33,977 bases of DNA from Bacteroidota bacterium (GTDB lineage Bacteria; Bacteroidota; Ignavibacteria; Kapaibacteriales; UBA961). The stretch spans positions 45,525 to 79,501 of the forward strand of contig JAFDZU010000042.1 of the NCBI GenBank assembly GCA_018266765.1. The letters are read 5' to 3'. This document shows positions 1-8,274 of this stretch, piece by piece. The translations under genes and the position numbers were made by a program. Position 1 is the first letter of the stretch. The number at the start of each line of letters is the position of its first letter. The notes beneath the pieces were generated by a model. It had not been told where the DNA came from and ran no database searches. It saw only the letters and a list, made by a program, of their open reading frames with translations.

Positions 1-48
1 ATACATCATACTTGGTAAAGATAACAAAAGCAAAAAGAAAAACTTCAT
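1..48 (-). CDS. 5' end of a probable secreted protein, cut by the window edge
   Basis: An ATG at 48-46 on the minus strand opens a frame that runs without a stop for 16 codons to the left edge. The peptide reads MKFFFLLLLSLPSMMY, which looks like the start of a Sec signal peptide: a lysine followed by a run of Phe and Leu. A Bacteroidota-style promoter box (TACTTTTG, 172-165) lies about 120 nt upstream on the same strand. The gene would be divergent from the M16 peptidase at 263. Nothing can be said about its function. The call rests on a short stretch, so confidence is modest. Confidence 0.4.
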   Translation of the reverse strand, partial: MKFFFLLLLSLPSMMY

Positions 49-164
49 GTAATAATAAATTTCATGGAACAAATAATTGAACGGTTCTTCATTAAACTAA
101 ACCTAAACCAATCGTTGCAATTTTGATAATTATTAATTTGGTGGTAATTTAGACGCACAGATAG

Positions 165-172
165 CAAAAGTA
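165..172 (-). promoter_or_regulatory. candidate -7 box TACTTTTG for the leftward edge gene
   Basis: On the minus strand TACTTTTG matches the Bacteroidota -7 consensus TAnnTTTG. The nearest upstream TTG (200-198) sits 25 nt away instead of the usual 19-21, so the -33 element is poor. It would drive the partial gene at 48-1. Confidence 0.3.
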
Positions 173-262
173 TGGCATGCACTTTTATTTTTTTTTGCAA
201 GTAATGCCATAGTACTATTATCCTCATCCACTCATTTTATTACAATTCTCTTTATACATCAT

Positions 263-1537
263 ATGAATTCACGTCCTATTCTTGATTCAATCCATGAACG
301 AATACTATCAAATGGATTACATGTAGTTATTGCACCAAATCACAAAGCACCCGTTGTTTGCGTAACTGTTGGTTATAAAGTCGGTTCAAAAGATGAATTG
401 CCAACCAAAAATGGTTTTGCACATTTATTCGAGCATTTAATGTTTGACGGCTCTACGAATGTGGCTCGAGGAGATTATTTTCGCATTGCCGCTTCTGCAG
501 GAGGAAGTCCAAATGCTTACACAGCTTACGACCAAACTATTTATCATATTACTGTCCCGACTCATCAGATTGAGCTTGCACTGTGGATAGAATCCGACCG
601 TATGATGAAATTTGGTGTTCAGCAAATCGGACTTGAAACTCAGCAGAAAGTAGTAACAGAAGAAATATCGGAAGTAGTTGAGAATCAGCCGTATGGCTCA
701 TGGCGTACTAAACAAGCCGAGATTGCTTTCTCGCCAAACTGTTCGTATAGCTGGGAAGTCCATGGTAGCAAAGCACATGTAGCCGCCGCAACAATGGACG
801 ATGTTCAAGAATTTTTTGATGGATATTATCGCCCTGATAATGCGATACTTACGATTGCCGGTGATATTAACCCAGATGCAGGATTTGCCCTAGCTGAAAA
901 ATATTTCGGGGATATTCCTCGTGGTAAAAATCCTATTCGTCGCAATAGCTTTACTTCAGATATGTATCGTGGTAATCAGTACGCTGTTATCACTGATAAT
1001 GTTCCACTTCCGGCCGTATTTATGTCCTTCCATTCAGATAGTTTTTTCAGCGATAATTCTTATATAGCAGATATACTTTCAGGAATAATTGGCGAAGGGC
1101 GCAGTTCGAGATTCTACCGCTCACTTGTGTATGACAAACAAATTGCATCTTCTGCGTCTGCATTCAATGACCAACGCGAAATGGCATCACTTTTTACGGT
1201 GTCGGCGACAGCTTCTTCGCCTGAAATTACGTGCGATGAGCTCAGCGAAGCATTGCTTTCTGATATAACTTTAGTTTGCGAAAAAGGAATAGAAGAATCG
1301 GAAATATTTAAATCTCGAAATTCTCTTGCAACCGGTATTGCTTATCCAATGCAAACATGTTCAGGAATTGCCGATATACTGACATATCAAACTATGTTTT
1401 GGAATAATCCCAACAGAATCAACACGTTGCTTTCACGTTACAATCAATTTACTGCCCAAGAAGTTCAAGAATACGCAAATAAAATACTCCGACCTGAAAA
1501 CATGGTGCGCGTTGATGTAGTTCCAAATGTGCAATGA
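263..1537 (+). CDS. M16 family zinc metallopeptidase (pitrilysin/processing-peptidase type)
   Basis: The 424-residue protein carries the inverted zinc motif HLFEH at residues 54-58. The third zinc ligand is probably Glu134, exactly 76 residues after His58 as is usual in M16 enzymes. The N-terminal M16 domain is followed by an M16_C-type half (roughly residues 175-355), so it has the single-unit size seen in mitochondrial processing peptidase-like and PqqL-like bacterial proteins. Family members degrade or process peptides. No signal peptide or membrane segment is visible, so a cytoplasmic or non-classically exported location is possible. There is no Shine-Dalgarno sequence ahead of the ATG, which is common in Bacteroidota. 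The Xaa-Pro aminopeptidase follows 68 nt downstream on the same strand, so the two may form a peptide-degradation operon. The substrate is unknown. Confidence 0.88.
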   Translation: MNSRPILDSIHERILSNGLHVVIAPNHKAPVVCVTVGYKVGSKDELPTKNGFAHLFEHLMFDGSTNVARGDYFRIAASAGGSPNAYTAYDQTIYHITVPTHQIELALWIESDRMMKFGVQQIGLETQQKVVTEEISEVVENQPYGSWRTKQAEIAFSPNCSYSWEVHGSKAHVAAATMDDVQEFFDGYYRPDNAILTIAGDINPDAGFALAEKYFGDIPRGKNPIRRNSFTSDMYRGNQYAVITDNVPLPAVFMSFHSDSFFSDNSYIADILSGIIGEGRSSRFYRSLVYDKQIASSASAFNDQREMASLFTVSATASSPEITCDELSEALLSDITLVCEKGIEESEIFKSRNSLATGIAYPMQTCSGIADILTYQTMFWNNPNRINTLLSRYNQFTAQEVQEYANKILRPENMVRVDVVPNVQ

Positions 1538-1605
1538 ACTGATAGTTATCCTTTATTTATTTGAATAGTACTACAAAAATAAATTGATTTTTTATTAAAA
1601 ATTCT

Positions 1606-3003
1606 ATGATATATCTTCTCATTTTCATAACAGCTTCTTCGATTTGCCTCGGACAAGCACCGGGCGTAACATTCAAATATCATTATCCTTACAAAGACGG
1701 AATACCAAATTCACGCTATAAAGAACGCCGAGAAACAGTCCTCAATTCATTATCACCAAAGTCAGCATTAATCGCATTCTCTGCTGATATTCGTAATCGC
1801 CAAAATGATGTTGATTATGAATACCGCCAAAATAGTAATTTGTGGTATCTAACCGGAATGCCAGATGAAGGTTGTGCTCTGCTTCTTGTTCCGAATGGAG
1901 TAATAATTGACGGAAAATCTTACCGCGAGATTATGTTTGTAAAGCCGCGTGCAGTCAGCCAAGAAGCATGGACGGGAGTACGAATGGGAATTGATGAAGT
2001 TGAATCTATATTGGGAATTGAAAAAGCAGTTGATAGTAAGCTCATGCAGGAGATTCTCGACTCGGTATTGGTCGGTCGTGATACACTATTTATTCCCAAT
2101 TATCCGACATCGTCAGTCAAAAAACCAATTGGCGGAAAAATGATGTATATCGAGACAGAAACAAAGAATTCCCTTCACGAGAAATTCCCTGAATTATATA
2201 TCAAATCGCCGGTTCCACTTCTTGCTAAAATGCGTGAAATTAAAGATGCCGACGAATTACGCCTCATGCAAAAAGCAATTGATATTAGTGCCGAAGGTCA
2301 TATCGAAACCATGAAAAAAGCAAAACCCGGTATGAATGAATATGAAATTGAAGCAATTATGGAATATACATTCAAACGATTGGGTGCTGAAGATGTGGGC
2401 TATCCGTCTATCGTCGGCTCTAATTATAATGCGTGTATATTGCATTATATCTCGAACCGCAAACAAACCGAATCAAATGATATGATTTTGGCAGATTGCG
2501 GGGCTGAATACCAAAATTACACAGCAGACATCACACGTACTTTTCCCGTAACAGGTAGATACACTAAAGAACAACGCATTATTTATAATATCGTGCTCGA
2601 AGCGCAAGATTCGGGAATCATTGCTTGTCGGGCCGGTAATGCTTTCCGCGAACCGCACAAAAGAGCAATGGAAGTTGTTCAAAAGCGGCTGATGGAACTC
2701 GAAATAATATCGAAACCTGAAGAAGCTCGGTGGTATTTTAATCATGGTACGTCTCATTATTTAGGGCTTGATGTACACGACGCAGGAACGTCAACCGCAC
2801 TCAAACCAAATAGTGTTATTACGGTCGAACCGGGAATTTATATCCCCGAAGGTAGTCCGTGCAATAAAAAATGGTGGAATATCGGGGTGAGAATCGAAGA
2901 TGATATTCTCATTACCGAACAAGAACCTATAAATATGTCCGCAAAAATCCCACGAAAAGCAGAAGATATCGAACGACTAATGCAGAGCAAGACTACACCG
3001 TAA
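1606..3003 (+). CDS. pepP: Xaa-Pro aminopeptidase (M24B), probably exported
   Basis: This 465-residue protein has the aminopeptidase P N-terminal domain (residues about 25-180) followed by the pita-bread M24 domain. All five metal ligands are visible: Asp297 (LADCGAE), Asp308 (TADITRT), His384 (GTSHYLG), Glu408 (VEPGIY) and Glu431 (RIEDD), with the catalytic-region His391 in VHD. It removes N-terminal residues preceding proline and normally uses two Mn ions. The first 17 residues are hydrophobic and end in CLGQ, like a short signal peptide, suggesting periplasmic or surface action. That segment has no positive charge before the hydrophobic core. An upstream in-frame ATT codon (1594) would add a lysine, but ATG at 1606 is the simpler start. 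It lies 68 nt after the M16 gene and ends at a hairpin terminator. Confidence 0.92.
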   Translation: MIYLLIFITASSICLGQAPGVTFKYHYPYKDGIPNSRYKERRETVLNSLSPKSALIAFSADIRNRQNDVDYEYRQNSNLWYLTGMPDEGCALLLVPNGVIIDGKSYREIMFVKPRAVSQEAWTGVRMGIDEVESILGIEKAVDSKLMQEILDSVLVGRDTLFIPNYPTSSVKKPIGGKMMYIETETKNSLHEKFPELYIKSPVPLLAKMREIKDADELRLMQKAIDISAEGHIETMKKAKPGMNEYEIEAIMEYTFKRLGAEDVGYPSIVGSNYNACILHYISNRKQTESNDMILADCGAEYQNYTADITRTFPVTGRYTKEQRIIYNIVLEAQDSGIIACRAGNAFREPHKRAMEVVQKRLMELEIISKPEEARWYFNHGTSHYLGLDVHDAGTSTALKPNSVITVEPGIYIPEGSPCNKKWWNIGVRIEDDILITEQEPINMSAKIPRKAEDIERLMQSKTTP

Positions 3004-3010
3004 AAATATA

Positions 3011-3047
3011 AAAAAGCGACAAAATTAAAATAATCTTGTCGCTTTTT
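3011..3047. terminator. bidirectional intrinsic terminator between convergent pepP and rseP
   Basis: A perfect 12-bp stem, AAAAAGCGACAA (3011-3022) against TTGTCGCTTTTT (3036-3047), encloses a 13-nt loop. The stem ends in an A run on one side and a T run on the other, so it can terminate transcription from both pepP (+) and rseP (-). It sits in the 70-nt gap between the two stop codons. Confidence 0.85.
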
Positions 3048-3073
3048 ACATTAACTTTTGAAACGAATTTCTA

Positions 3074-4462
3074 TCACCTCATAATATCATTATAAATCAC
3101 TAACACCATCAAACCAAGCAAGATAAACATACCCACTTGCTGAACTACCATTTTAACTTTTATCGGTACTTCTTTGCGAATAATTGCCTCGATTATGATA
3201 AATACCAAGTGCCCACCGTCAAGAGCCGGAATAGGCAAAATATTAATGACGGCAATCGAAACAGACAGCATAGCCACAAGATTCATAAACGAGCTAAACC
3301 CAAGTTCGGCAACTTTACCTGCGGCTTTCATAATTTGAATCGGCCCACCAATTGTATTTTTGAACGACAATACTCCACCAAATATTTTACCGATAACTCC
3401 AAAAAATCCGGTTACTTGGCGCACTGTTTCATTCCAACCGAAAGCAACTGATTCACCAAAACTAAATTCACGATGAACAATCTTTCCCGGCATCGTCATT
3501 CCGGGTCCTATCCCAATTCGATACCGTTTTTGAGCATCATCAAATGTAGGTAAAATCGAAGCGTGTTTTTCTTCCGAGCCATGTTTCCAAACAAATTCTA
3601 GTGGTTTATTCCCACTCGACATGATTATACTGATAAATTGGTCAGCACCTATGATTGGCTCATTATTAATCGAAACAATCGTATCACCTTCTTTTATTCC
3701 TGCTTTTCCTGCAGGCATTGCAGGTTCAATCTGTACAGCAACTAATTTTGATCCCAATGGATTAAGTCCTAATCCTTTTTTTTGAGTAGTCAGTGCATTC
3801 ACTATATCACGTCCATTAGTTGTGAGAGTATGCGTAGTGCCATTTCGTGAAACAACAACCTTTCTATTTGCGCCAATATCACTGATTGTAAGTTCTGCCA
3901 ATGCATCTTCCCACGACGTGATAGGTGTTGAGCCAATACTAATGATTTTGTCTCCAAATTGAAAACCAATTTTCTCTGCAATAGATTCTTTTTCAACAAT
4001 ACCAATTGCTGTAATTGAGTGCATTTGCTTGCCGTTGAAATATGCTAATGAAAAGAAAACAGTTATAGCAAGGATAAAATTCATAATCACACCGGCACTG
4101 ATGACAAATGCCTTTTGGAGTGCATTTTTCGAGCGGAATTCATACGGTTGTGGTTCGGATTTCAATTGGGAATCATCCATACTTTCGTCTACCATACCAA
4201 TAATTTTGACATACCCCCCAATTGGTAATAAACATAAACGATAATCAGTATGACCTCCACCATCCCAAGTTTCGGGCAATTTACCAAAAGTAAATCCTGT
4301 AATTTTATTCCAACCAAAGAGTCGCATTCCCATACCAAGAGCGAAAACATCTGCTCGCATTCCACACATCCGAGCCGCGGCAAAATGTCCAAATTCATGT
4401 AGTGAAACAATAATCCCCAACACCGCTATAAATGCCAATATTTCCTGAAAAGTAAATCCCAT
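3074..4462 (-). CDS. rseP: RIP (site-2) zinc metalloprotease RseP
   Basis: The 462-residue integral membrane protease cleaves membrane-embedded substrates such as anti-sigma factors and signal-peptide remnants. The first transmembrane helix carries the zinc motif HEFGH at residues 22-26. The third ligand lies in the C-terminal motif NILPIPALDGGHL (about residue 400). Two periplasmic PDZ segments fall between (roughly 140-300), visible as the repeats GFQFGDKIISI and GIKEGDTIVSI. Two further C-terminal hydrophobic segments complete the usual four-helix topology. In many bacteria rseP follows dxr directly. Here the restriction cassette at 4490-8260 separates them, and the restriction gene ends only 27 nt upstream of this start. 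Transcription is therefore likely to run through from the cassette or from dxr. Confidence 0.95.
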   Translation of the reverse strand: MGFTFQEILAFIAVLGIIVSLHEFGHFAAARMCGMRADVFALGMGMRLFGWNKITGFTFGKLPETWDGGGHTDYRLCLLPIGGYVKIIGMVDESMDDSQLKSEPQPYEFRSKNALQKAFVISAGVIMNFILAITVFFSLAYFNGKQMHSITAIGIVEKESIAEKIGFQFGDKIISIGSTPITSWEDALAELTISDIGANRKVVVSRNGTTHTLTTNGRDIVNALTTQKKGLGLNPLGSKLVAVQIEPAMPAGKAGIKEGDTIVSINNEPIIGADQFISIIMSSGNKPLEFVWKHGSEEKHASILPTFDDAQKRYRIGIGPGMTMPGKIVHREFSFGESVAFGWNETVRQVTGFFGVIGKIFGGVLSFKNTIGGPIQIMKAAGKVAELGFSSFMNLVAMLSVSIAVINILPIPALDGGHLVFIIIEAIIRKEVPIKVKMVVQQVGMFILLGLMVLVIYNDIMR

Positions 4463-4489
4463 AATATCTATTTTTATGATATGAATAAT

Positions 4490-5215
4490 TTATGTTTTAT
4501 TTGTTGTTAATTCTTGCAATCGTTGTAACCGTTTGACTTCTAATGCTATTTGTTCGATTACTTCATTATTTTTAATTTTATCATCTATACTATAAACGAT
4601 AAACACTTCTCCACCAAATTTTCGATTAAATTCGGTAAAACTTGCTTTCAACCTGTCAGATACAGAATAATTTCCAAAGTTTGCTTTTGCTGTTACAGGT
4701 TTTATTTGAATACCAAACGCTTTTTTACCAACCCAACCGAGATAATCAATGTCGCCTGCATGGTCAAGTTCCGGATCGCTCTGTTCAAACTTTATATTAG
4801 AAAATTCTTTAGCAAGATTATCTTCAATAACAGATTTCTCTCTGATAAAACCGTCATAAGTTCTGTTGATAGTGAGATTGAAAATGTATTCAACACAATC
4901 CTCCAAAGTCAATTGATTAAACGCTTCTGTCCATTCGGGAATTACAATCTCTTTGATTTTTACATAGAGCCGTTCACCAAGTTCTTCTAAACTTTCTTTC
5001 GTGATTTTGGTCGGTGTTTTACCGTCTGTGTTCGCATTTTCAAAATACCATTTCTCCCATTCTACATGTGTTTTGGGCTGGCACTCACGAATAAGAGCCA
5101 TAACAGTTCCAACTTTATTAGGTCGTGATAACTGATAAGTTTGAGTTGCGTAGTTGAGAACCTTCTCCTTCTTGCCGAACTCTTTTGAATAGCGTTTAGT
5201 TTCTGATTTTGGCAT
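4490..5215 (-). CDS. MjaI-family type II restriction endonuclease (predicted CTAG cutter)
   Basis: The 241-residue protein resembles the MjaI restriction endonuclease family, whose founding member cuts C^TAG. I recognise the segment around ELDHAGDIDYLGWVG followed by FGIQIKPVTAKANF. This segment fits a PD-(D/E)xK-type active site, with Asp155 in GDID and Q170-I-K172 on the next strand. This catalytic reading is my inference. The length is about right for the family. It is the last gene of a four-gene leftward cassette and its start overlaps the end of the HEPN frame by 20 nt, suggesting translational coupling. The methyltransferase at 6968-8260 would be its protective partner. The CTAG specificity is taken from the family and has not been shown for this protein. 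Confidence 0.8.
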   Translation of the reverse strand: MPKSETKRYSKEFGKKEKVLNYATQTYQLSRPNKVGTVMALIRECQPKTHVEWEKWYFENANTDGKTPTKITKESLEELGERLYVKIKEIVIPEWTEAFNQLTLEDCVEYIFNLTINRTYDGFIREKSVIEDNLAKEFSNIKFEQSDPELDHAGDIDYLGWVGKKAFGIQIKPVTAKANFGNYSVSDRLKASFTEFNRKFGGEVFIVYSIDDKIKNNEVIEQIALEVKRLQRLQELTTNKT

Positions 5216-5884
5216 AAAATCTTAAGTATAGTTTGTTTATTGCACTGTCAATAACCAATTCTTTAAAAGTGTAAAGTATACCATTTACAATTACATCATA
5301 TAAATCCTTGTATTCTTGCTCTGTTATAGGTAAATATTCACCATGCGCGATGTAGTTTCTTTTATCAACTAGATCGTTATCTATCGTTTTTTGAAGATTC
5401 CTATTATATTTTTCTCTATACCTATTATGAAATGTATTTATATCTATTCCTATCAACAAGCATACATCTTCAAAGATATCGTATTTTAAGTTTGAAGTTC
5501 GTATAGGATAAGTAGAAGAAAAATACGCTATTTCACTCTGTCTCTTAAAGAAAGTATTTATTACATCATTATGTATTATCAGTTTTTTTGTGCCTAACAA
5601 AGATTCTATTTCACTTCTTAAGACTATACTAACAAAACAATTATTTAAATCAGCAATAGTAGCACCTTGAAAAGATACAAATTGATAGTAAAGATCTGAA
5701 GACTTTTTTATAAACCCTTCCCGTGTGCAAACAACAAAGAGATTCCAGCTCTTATCATACCATCCTTTGCTTTGCCTTTAGCCTGAATAACAGAATTTCT
5801 AAAATTGGACAACTCTGTAATTCTCCATGCGTACTCTTTCGCAATTAACTTTTCTAAAATGTCAAGTGTTCTCGGCTCATTCAT
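5196..5884 (-). pseudogene. MAE_28990/MAE_18760-type HEPN nuclease, disrupted by a one-base frameshift
   Basis: Two frames together encode a complete HEPN protein of about 229 residues. The 5' frame starts at ATG 5884-5882, overlapping the DUF262 stop by 8 nt, and reads MNEPRTLDILEK..EYAWRITELS..IRAGISLLFAHGKGL before a TAA. Adding one base between 5720 and 5725 turns HGKGL-stop into HWEGFIKK, the family hallmark AHWEGFIK. The frame then stays open through SSDLYYQFVSFQG to the stop at 5198-5196. The C-terminal half holds the HEPN RNase motif R-x4-H in DKRNYIAHGEY. HEPN proteins of this type are predicted RNA-cleaving effectors in defence loci. As read, only a 55-residue fragment would be made. 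A TTG at 5600 could start a C-terminal fragment, but I see no reason to believe in it. A sequencing or assembly error is the main alternative. Confidence 0.85.
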
Positions 5885-6971
5885 GGTCTTTTTTGAAGTA
5901 TTCTTTACCGAACTTTACTGTTAAAGGAATACGAGAACTTGTATTAGCAGCTCTAGGAATCACTGAATTTATCGAGTCAATCTTATTTACTATTAGTTCT
6001 ATATCCATACTCGTATCAGAATAACTATCTATGTTATTATAGATGCCAATGGCGATTGACTCAAAGTATGACTCAATGAATTGGGTTCCTCTACCACCTT
6101 TCTTAAAGACATCTGAACCTTTAGCTTTATTTAGCAAATTAAAAGTCTTAAGAAATTTATCTTTTTCAGAAGCCAAGTCAAAATCTCCCTTTTCAATTTT
6201 CTGCATCAAAGAGTTATCATCATTATAAATAAAATTATCATTTATGAAATCATCGACTCTGTAAATTGGTTTATCTGCATACAACGAAAAAAGGAAAAGT
6301 CTTAGAACTAGTTCGTAATCATATTGTTCGTCTTTCCATCGGTCAGTTAAATCTAAACATTTAATATAATCAGGAGATTCAGCTAATTCCTTTAGCCAAT
6401 TAAATAAGTTTTTATCTCTCATAATTAAGACAGCATTTCTGAACTCCTGTCCAGACAATGTTGAACCATAGTTTAACCTTTGAAATACTTCAAACTTTGC
6501 ATTAGTATGAGAGGCACTTTTAATTATCTTAACTTCAATTTTAGTTCTTCTGAAATCAAGTTGCAAAGGTTCTTTAGGCATAGATTGCCACGTTATTCCA
6601 TCCAATGAGGGTAAAATTTTTGTTTTAATTAAAGTAGATGCTGGTAACTTAGCACCATTTTCATCTTTTAACTCACCCATAAATTGAAGTATAGTTGAAA
6701 TACGCTGGACACCATCAACAACTTCCCAAATCCCTTTATCATTTTGATACACGAAAATAGATGGTAATGGAACGCCTATTAGGATTGACTCAATTAACTT
6801 CGTTTGAAGATGATCTGACCACCTAAATTTTCTTTGAAAATCAGGATTAATGTCAATCTCTCCTTCTTTATAATTGCTTGCAATTTCACCAATAGACATC
6901 GAATATCCATCGGTAATATATTCTTGTCTACCCTTGAGTACCTCATTTAGTAACTTATCTTGTTGATTCAT
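5877..6971 (-). CDS. DUF262 (ParB/GmrSD-N-like) domain protein
   Basis: This 364-residue protein has the DUF262 signature: INPDFQRKFRW at residues 41-51 and VVDGVQR at 84-90, the latter a variant of the usual DGQQR. DUF262 is a ParB/sulfiredoxin-fold domain thought to bind or hydrolyse nucleotides. In GmrS/GmrD and BrxU-type type IV restriction enzymes it is paired with a DUF1524 HNH nuclease. No DUF1524 HNH motif is visible here, so the nuclease function may have been supplied by the neighbouring HEPN protein. Its ATG overlaps the methyltransferase stop as ATGA (6971-6968), and its own stop overlaps the HEPN start by 8 nt, so the genes look translationally coupled. I infer a regulatory or sensing role in a defence cassette. 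The specific activity is unknown. Confidence 0.85.
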   Translation of the reverse strand: MNQQDKLLNEVLKGRQEYITDGYSMSIGEIASNYKEGEIDINPDFQRKFRWSDHLQTKLIESILIGVPLPSIFVYQNDKGIWEVVDGVQRISTILQFMGELKDENGAKLPASTLIKTKILPSLDGITWQSMPKEPLQLDFRRTKIEVKIIKSASHTNAKFEVFQRLNYGSTLSGQEFRNAVLIMRDKNLFNWLKELAESPDYIKCLDLTDRWKDEQYDYELVLRLFLFSLYADKPIYRVDDFINDNFIYNDDNSLMQKIEKGDFDLASEKDKFLKTFNLLNKAKGSDVFKKGGRGTQFIESYFESIAIGIYNNIDSYSDTSMDIELIVNKIDSINSVIPRAANTSSRIPLTVKFGKEYFKKDHE

Positions 6972-8260
6972 ACTACAGTGCTTTCAAGTTTTAAAAATTT
7001 TTCTTTGTATTTAAAATCAATGCTCTCATCTACATTTGTCAAACCATTTTTAATTAAATGAGCATTAATAAATGTCTTGTTTTCTAAATAAAGATAGCAA
7101 AGTAAATTATTTTCATCATCATACTTGACTCTGTCATATCTAAGAAAAACTCGTTTCCCTTTTGTTCTGTCGGTCAAAAATGCTGTTGCTTTACCGTTAA
7201 CAATCGGATCTTCTTTAACCCCAATAAGTCTTACAATAAGTCCGTTGGTCAAACAAAGAATTTCAGGGCTGATAACTTCTTTTACCGTAAAAAATTCTTC
7301 TCTCAATGATGTGCTTTTTTGGTCAATTTTAGAACCAAACTGAAGTTTCTTTACATCAATCTTCTTATCGAGTGCGTGAGGATCTTTAAAAACATACGGT
7401 AGTTTTTGGAGTTCACTTTCAAAATCAAATTTGGTTTCATTTTGTTTGAAAAACTCATATCTTGTTCCATTCATATCTTTTTGATGTGAACCAAGCTTAT
7501 CCTTGATTAGAGGAATAAATTCAGAATTAATCTCGTATCCTACAGAATTTCTATCTAAATTTTTAGCAGCTAAAGCTGTTGTACCACTACCAGCGAAAGG
7601 GTCAAGAACTGTTTCACCAACGAATGAAAACATTTTAATAAGTCTTTTTGGTAATTCTTCAGGATACATTGCTATGTGTCCGTTCTGTCTCGCACCCGCA
7701 AAATTCCAATGTCCAGCAAAATATGTATTCCATTCTTCTGCTGTCATTTTTGAATGTTCTTTTTGTTCTCTTGTTGGTCTCGGTGCATCTCCCAATTTTT
7801 TGAAAGTCAAGATAAATTCATAGTCTAATTTCAAAATTCCATTTCGTGGATATGGATATGATCCCATTTGAACTCCACCACCAGTTGTATTAGAAGTCGT
7901 TACTTTCTGCCAAATAATAGCCCCCATGTAATCGAAGCCAATATTTTCACAAAATTTAATAATTTCCTCTCTAATAGGAATTACTTTGTAACGACCGTAA
8001 TATACAGCTCTAGCAAATTGGTCACCAATATTAACACATAGACGACAACCGTTATGGAGAACTCGATAGCATTCTTTCCAAACTAAGTTTAGATTATTTA
8101 TATAATTTTCATAGCTATCATGGAAGCCAATTTGATTATCAGTTCCATAATCTTTTAATTGCCAATACGGTGGAGAAGTAACCGCTAAATGAACTGAGTT
8201 ATTTTGCAATTCAGTCATTTGTCTGCTATCACCGTTGATTATAGTATGTATAGTTTTCAA
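6968..8260 (-). CDS. beta-class DNA methyltransferase (N4-cytosine type) with C-terminal SNase-like domain
   Basis: The 430-residue protein has catalytic motif IV TSPPYW at residues 28-33 and the SAM-binding motif I DPFAGSGTT at 220-228. The order IV before I marks the beta class, and SPPYW is typical of N4-cytosine enzymes. Given the MjaI-type endonuclease in the same cassette, it most likely protects CTAG. Residues about 328-425 form a second domain resembling the staphylococcal-nuclease OB fold: VRLIGV around Arg344, then a GKRVFLRYD strand, then CYLYLENKTFINAHLIKNGL. The SNase catalytic Asp40/Thr41/Glu43 positions are replaced (VKEDP) and the Arg87 position is missing, so this tail is probably a non-catalytic binding module. 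The start is TTG, supported by AGGAG nine bases upstream. It is the first gene of the cassette, 27 nt downstream of dxr. Confidence 0.88.
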   Translation of the reverse strand: MKTIHTIINGDSRQMTELQNNSVHLAVTSPPYWQLKDYGTDNQIGFHDSYENYINNLNLVWKECYRVLHNGCRLCVNIGDQFARAVYYGRYKVIPIREEIIKFCENIGFDYMGAIIWQKVTTSNTTGGGVQMGSYPYPRNGILKLDYEFILTFKKLGDAPRPTREQKEHSKMTAEEWNTYFAGHWNFAGARQNGHIAMYPEELPKRLIKMFSFVGETVLDPFAGSGTTALAAKNLDRNSVGYEINSEFIPLIKDKLGSHQKDMNGTRYEFFKQNETKFDFESELQKLPYVFKDPHALDKKIDVKKLQFGSKIDQKSTSLREEFFTVKEVISPEILCLTNGLIVRLIGVKEDPIVNGKATAFLTDRTKGKRVFLRYDRVKYDDENNLLCYLYLENKTFINAHLIKNGLTNVDESIDFKYKEKFLKLESTVV

Positions 8261-8269
8261 TTATTATTT

Positions 8270-8274
8270 CTCCT
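8270..8274 (-). promoter_or_regulatory. Shine-Dalgarno AGGAG fixing the TTG start of the methyltransferase
   Basis: On the minus strand AGGAG is followed by nine bases and TTG (8260-8258). No in-frame ATG gives a longer product, so this site supports the TTG start. A TATAAT hexamer (8280-8275) abuts it. That hexamer could be a -10 box for a very short leader or chance in AT-rich DNA. The strong site contrasts with the M16 and rseP starts, which lack one. Confidence 0.55.

Noticed and set aside
45-227. 60-residue leftward reading frame at the left edge
   Set aside because: No signal, domain or codon pattern; it overlaps the region of a better candidate promoter and the signal-peptide start at 48.
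5196-5600. Independent 134-residue gene starting at TTG 5600
   Set aside because: It is the C-terminal part of the HEPN gene; the frame extends upstream without stops to the frameshift near 5720 and has no ribosome binding site at 5600.
5877-6971. Complete GmrSD/BrxU type IV restriction enzyme
   Set aside because: Only the DUF262 part is present; no DUF1524 HNH motif occurs in its 364 residues or in the next frame.
6968-7290. Active nuclease tail on the methyltransferase
   Set aside because: The SNase-like tail lacks the catalytic Asp/Thr/Glu group and the second Arg, so cleavage activity is not supported.
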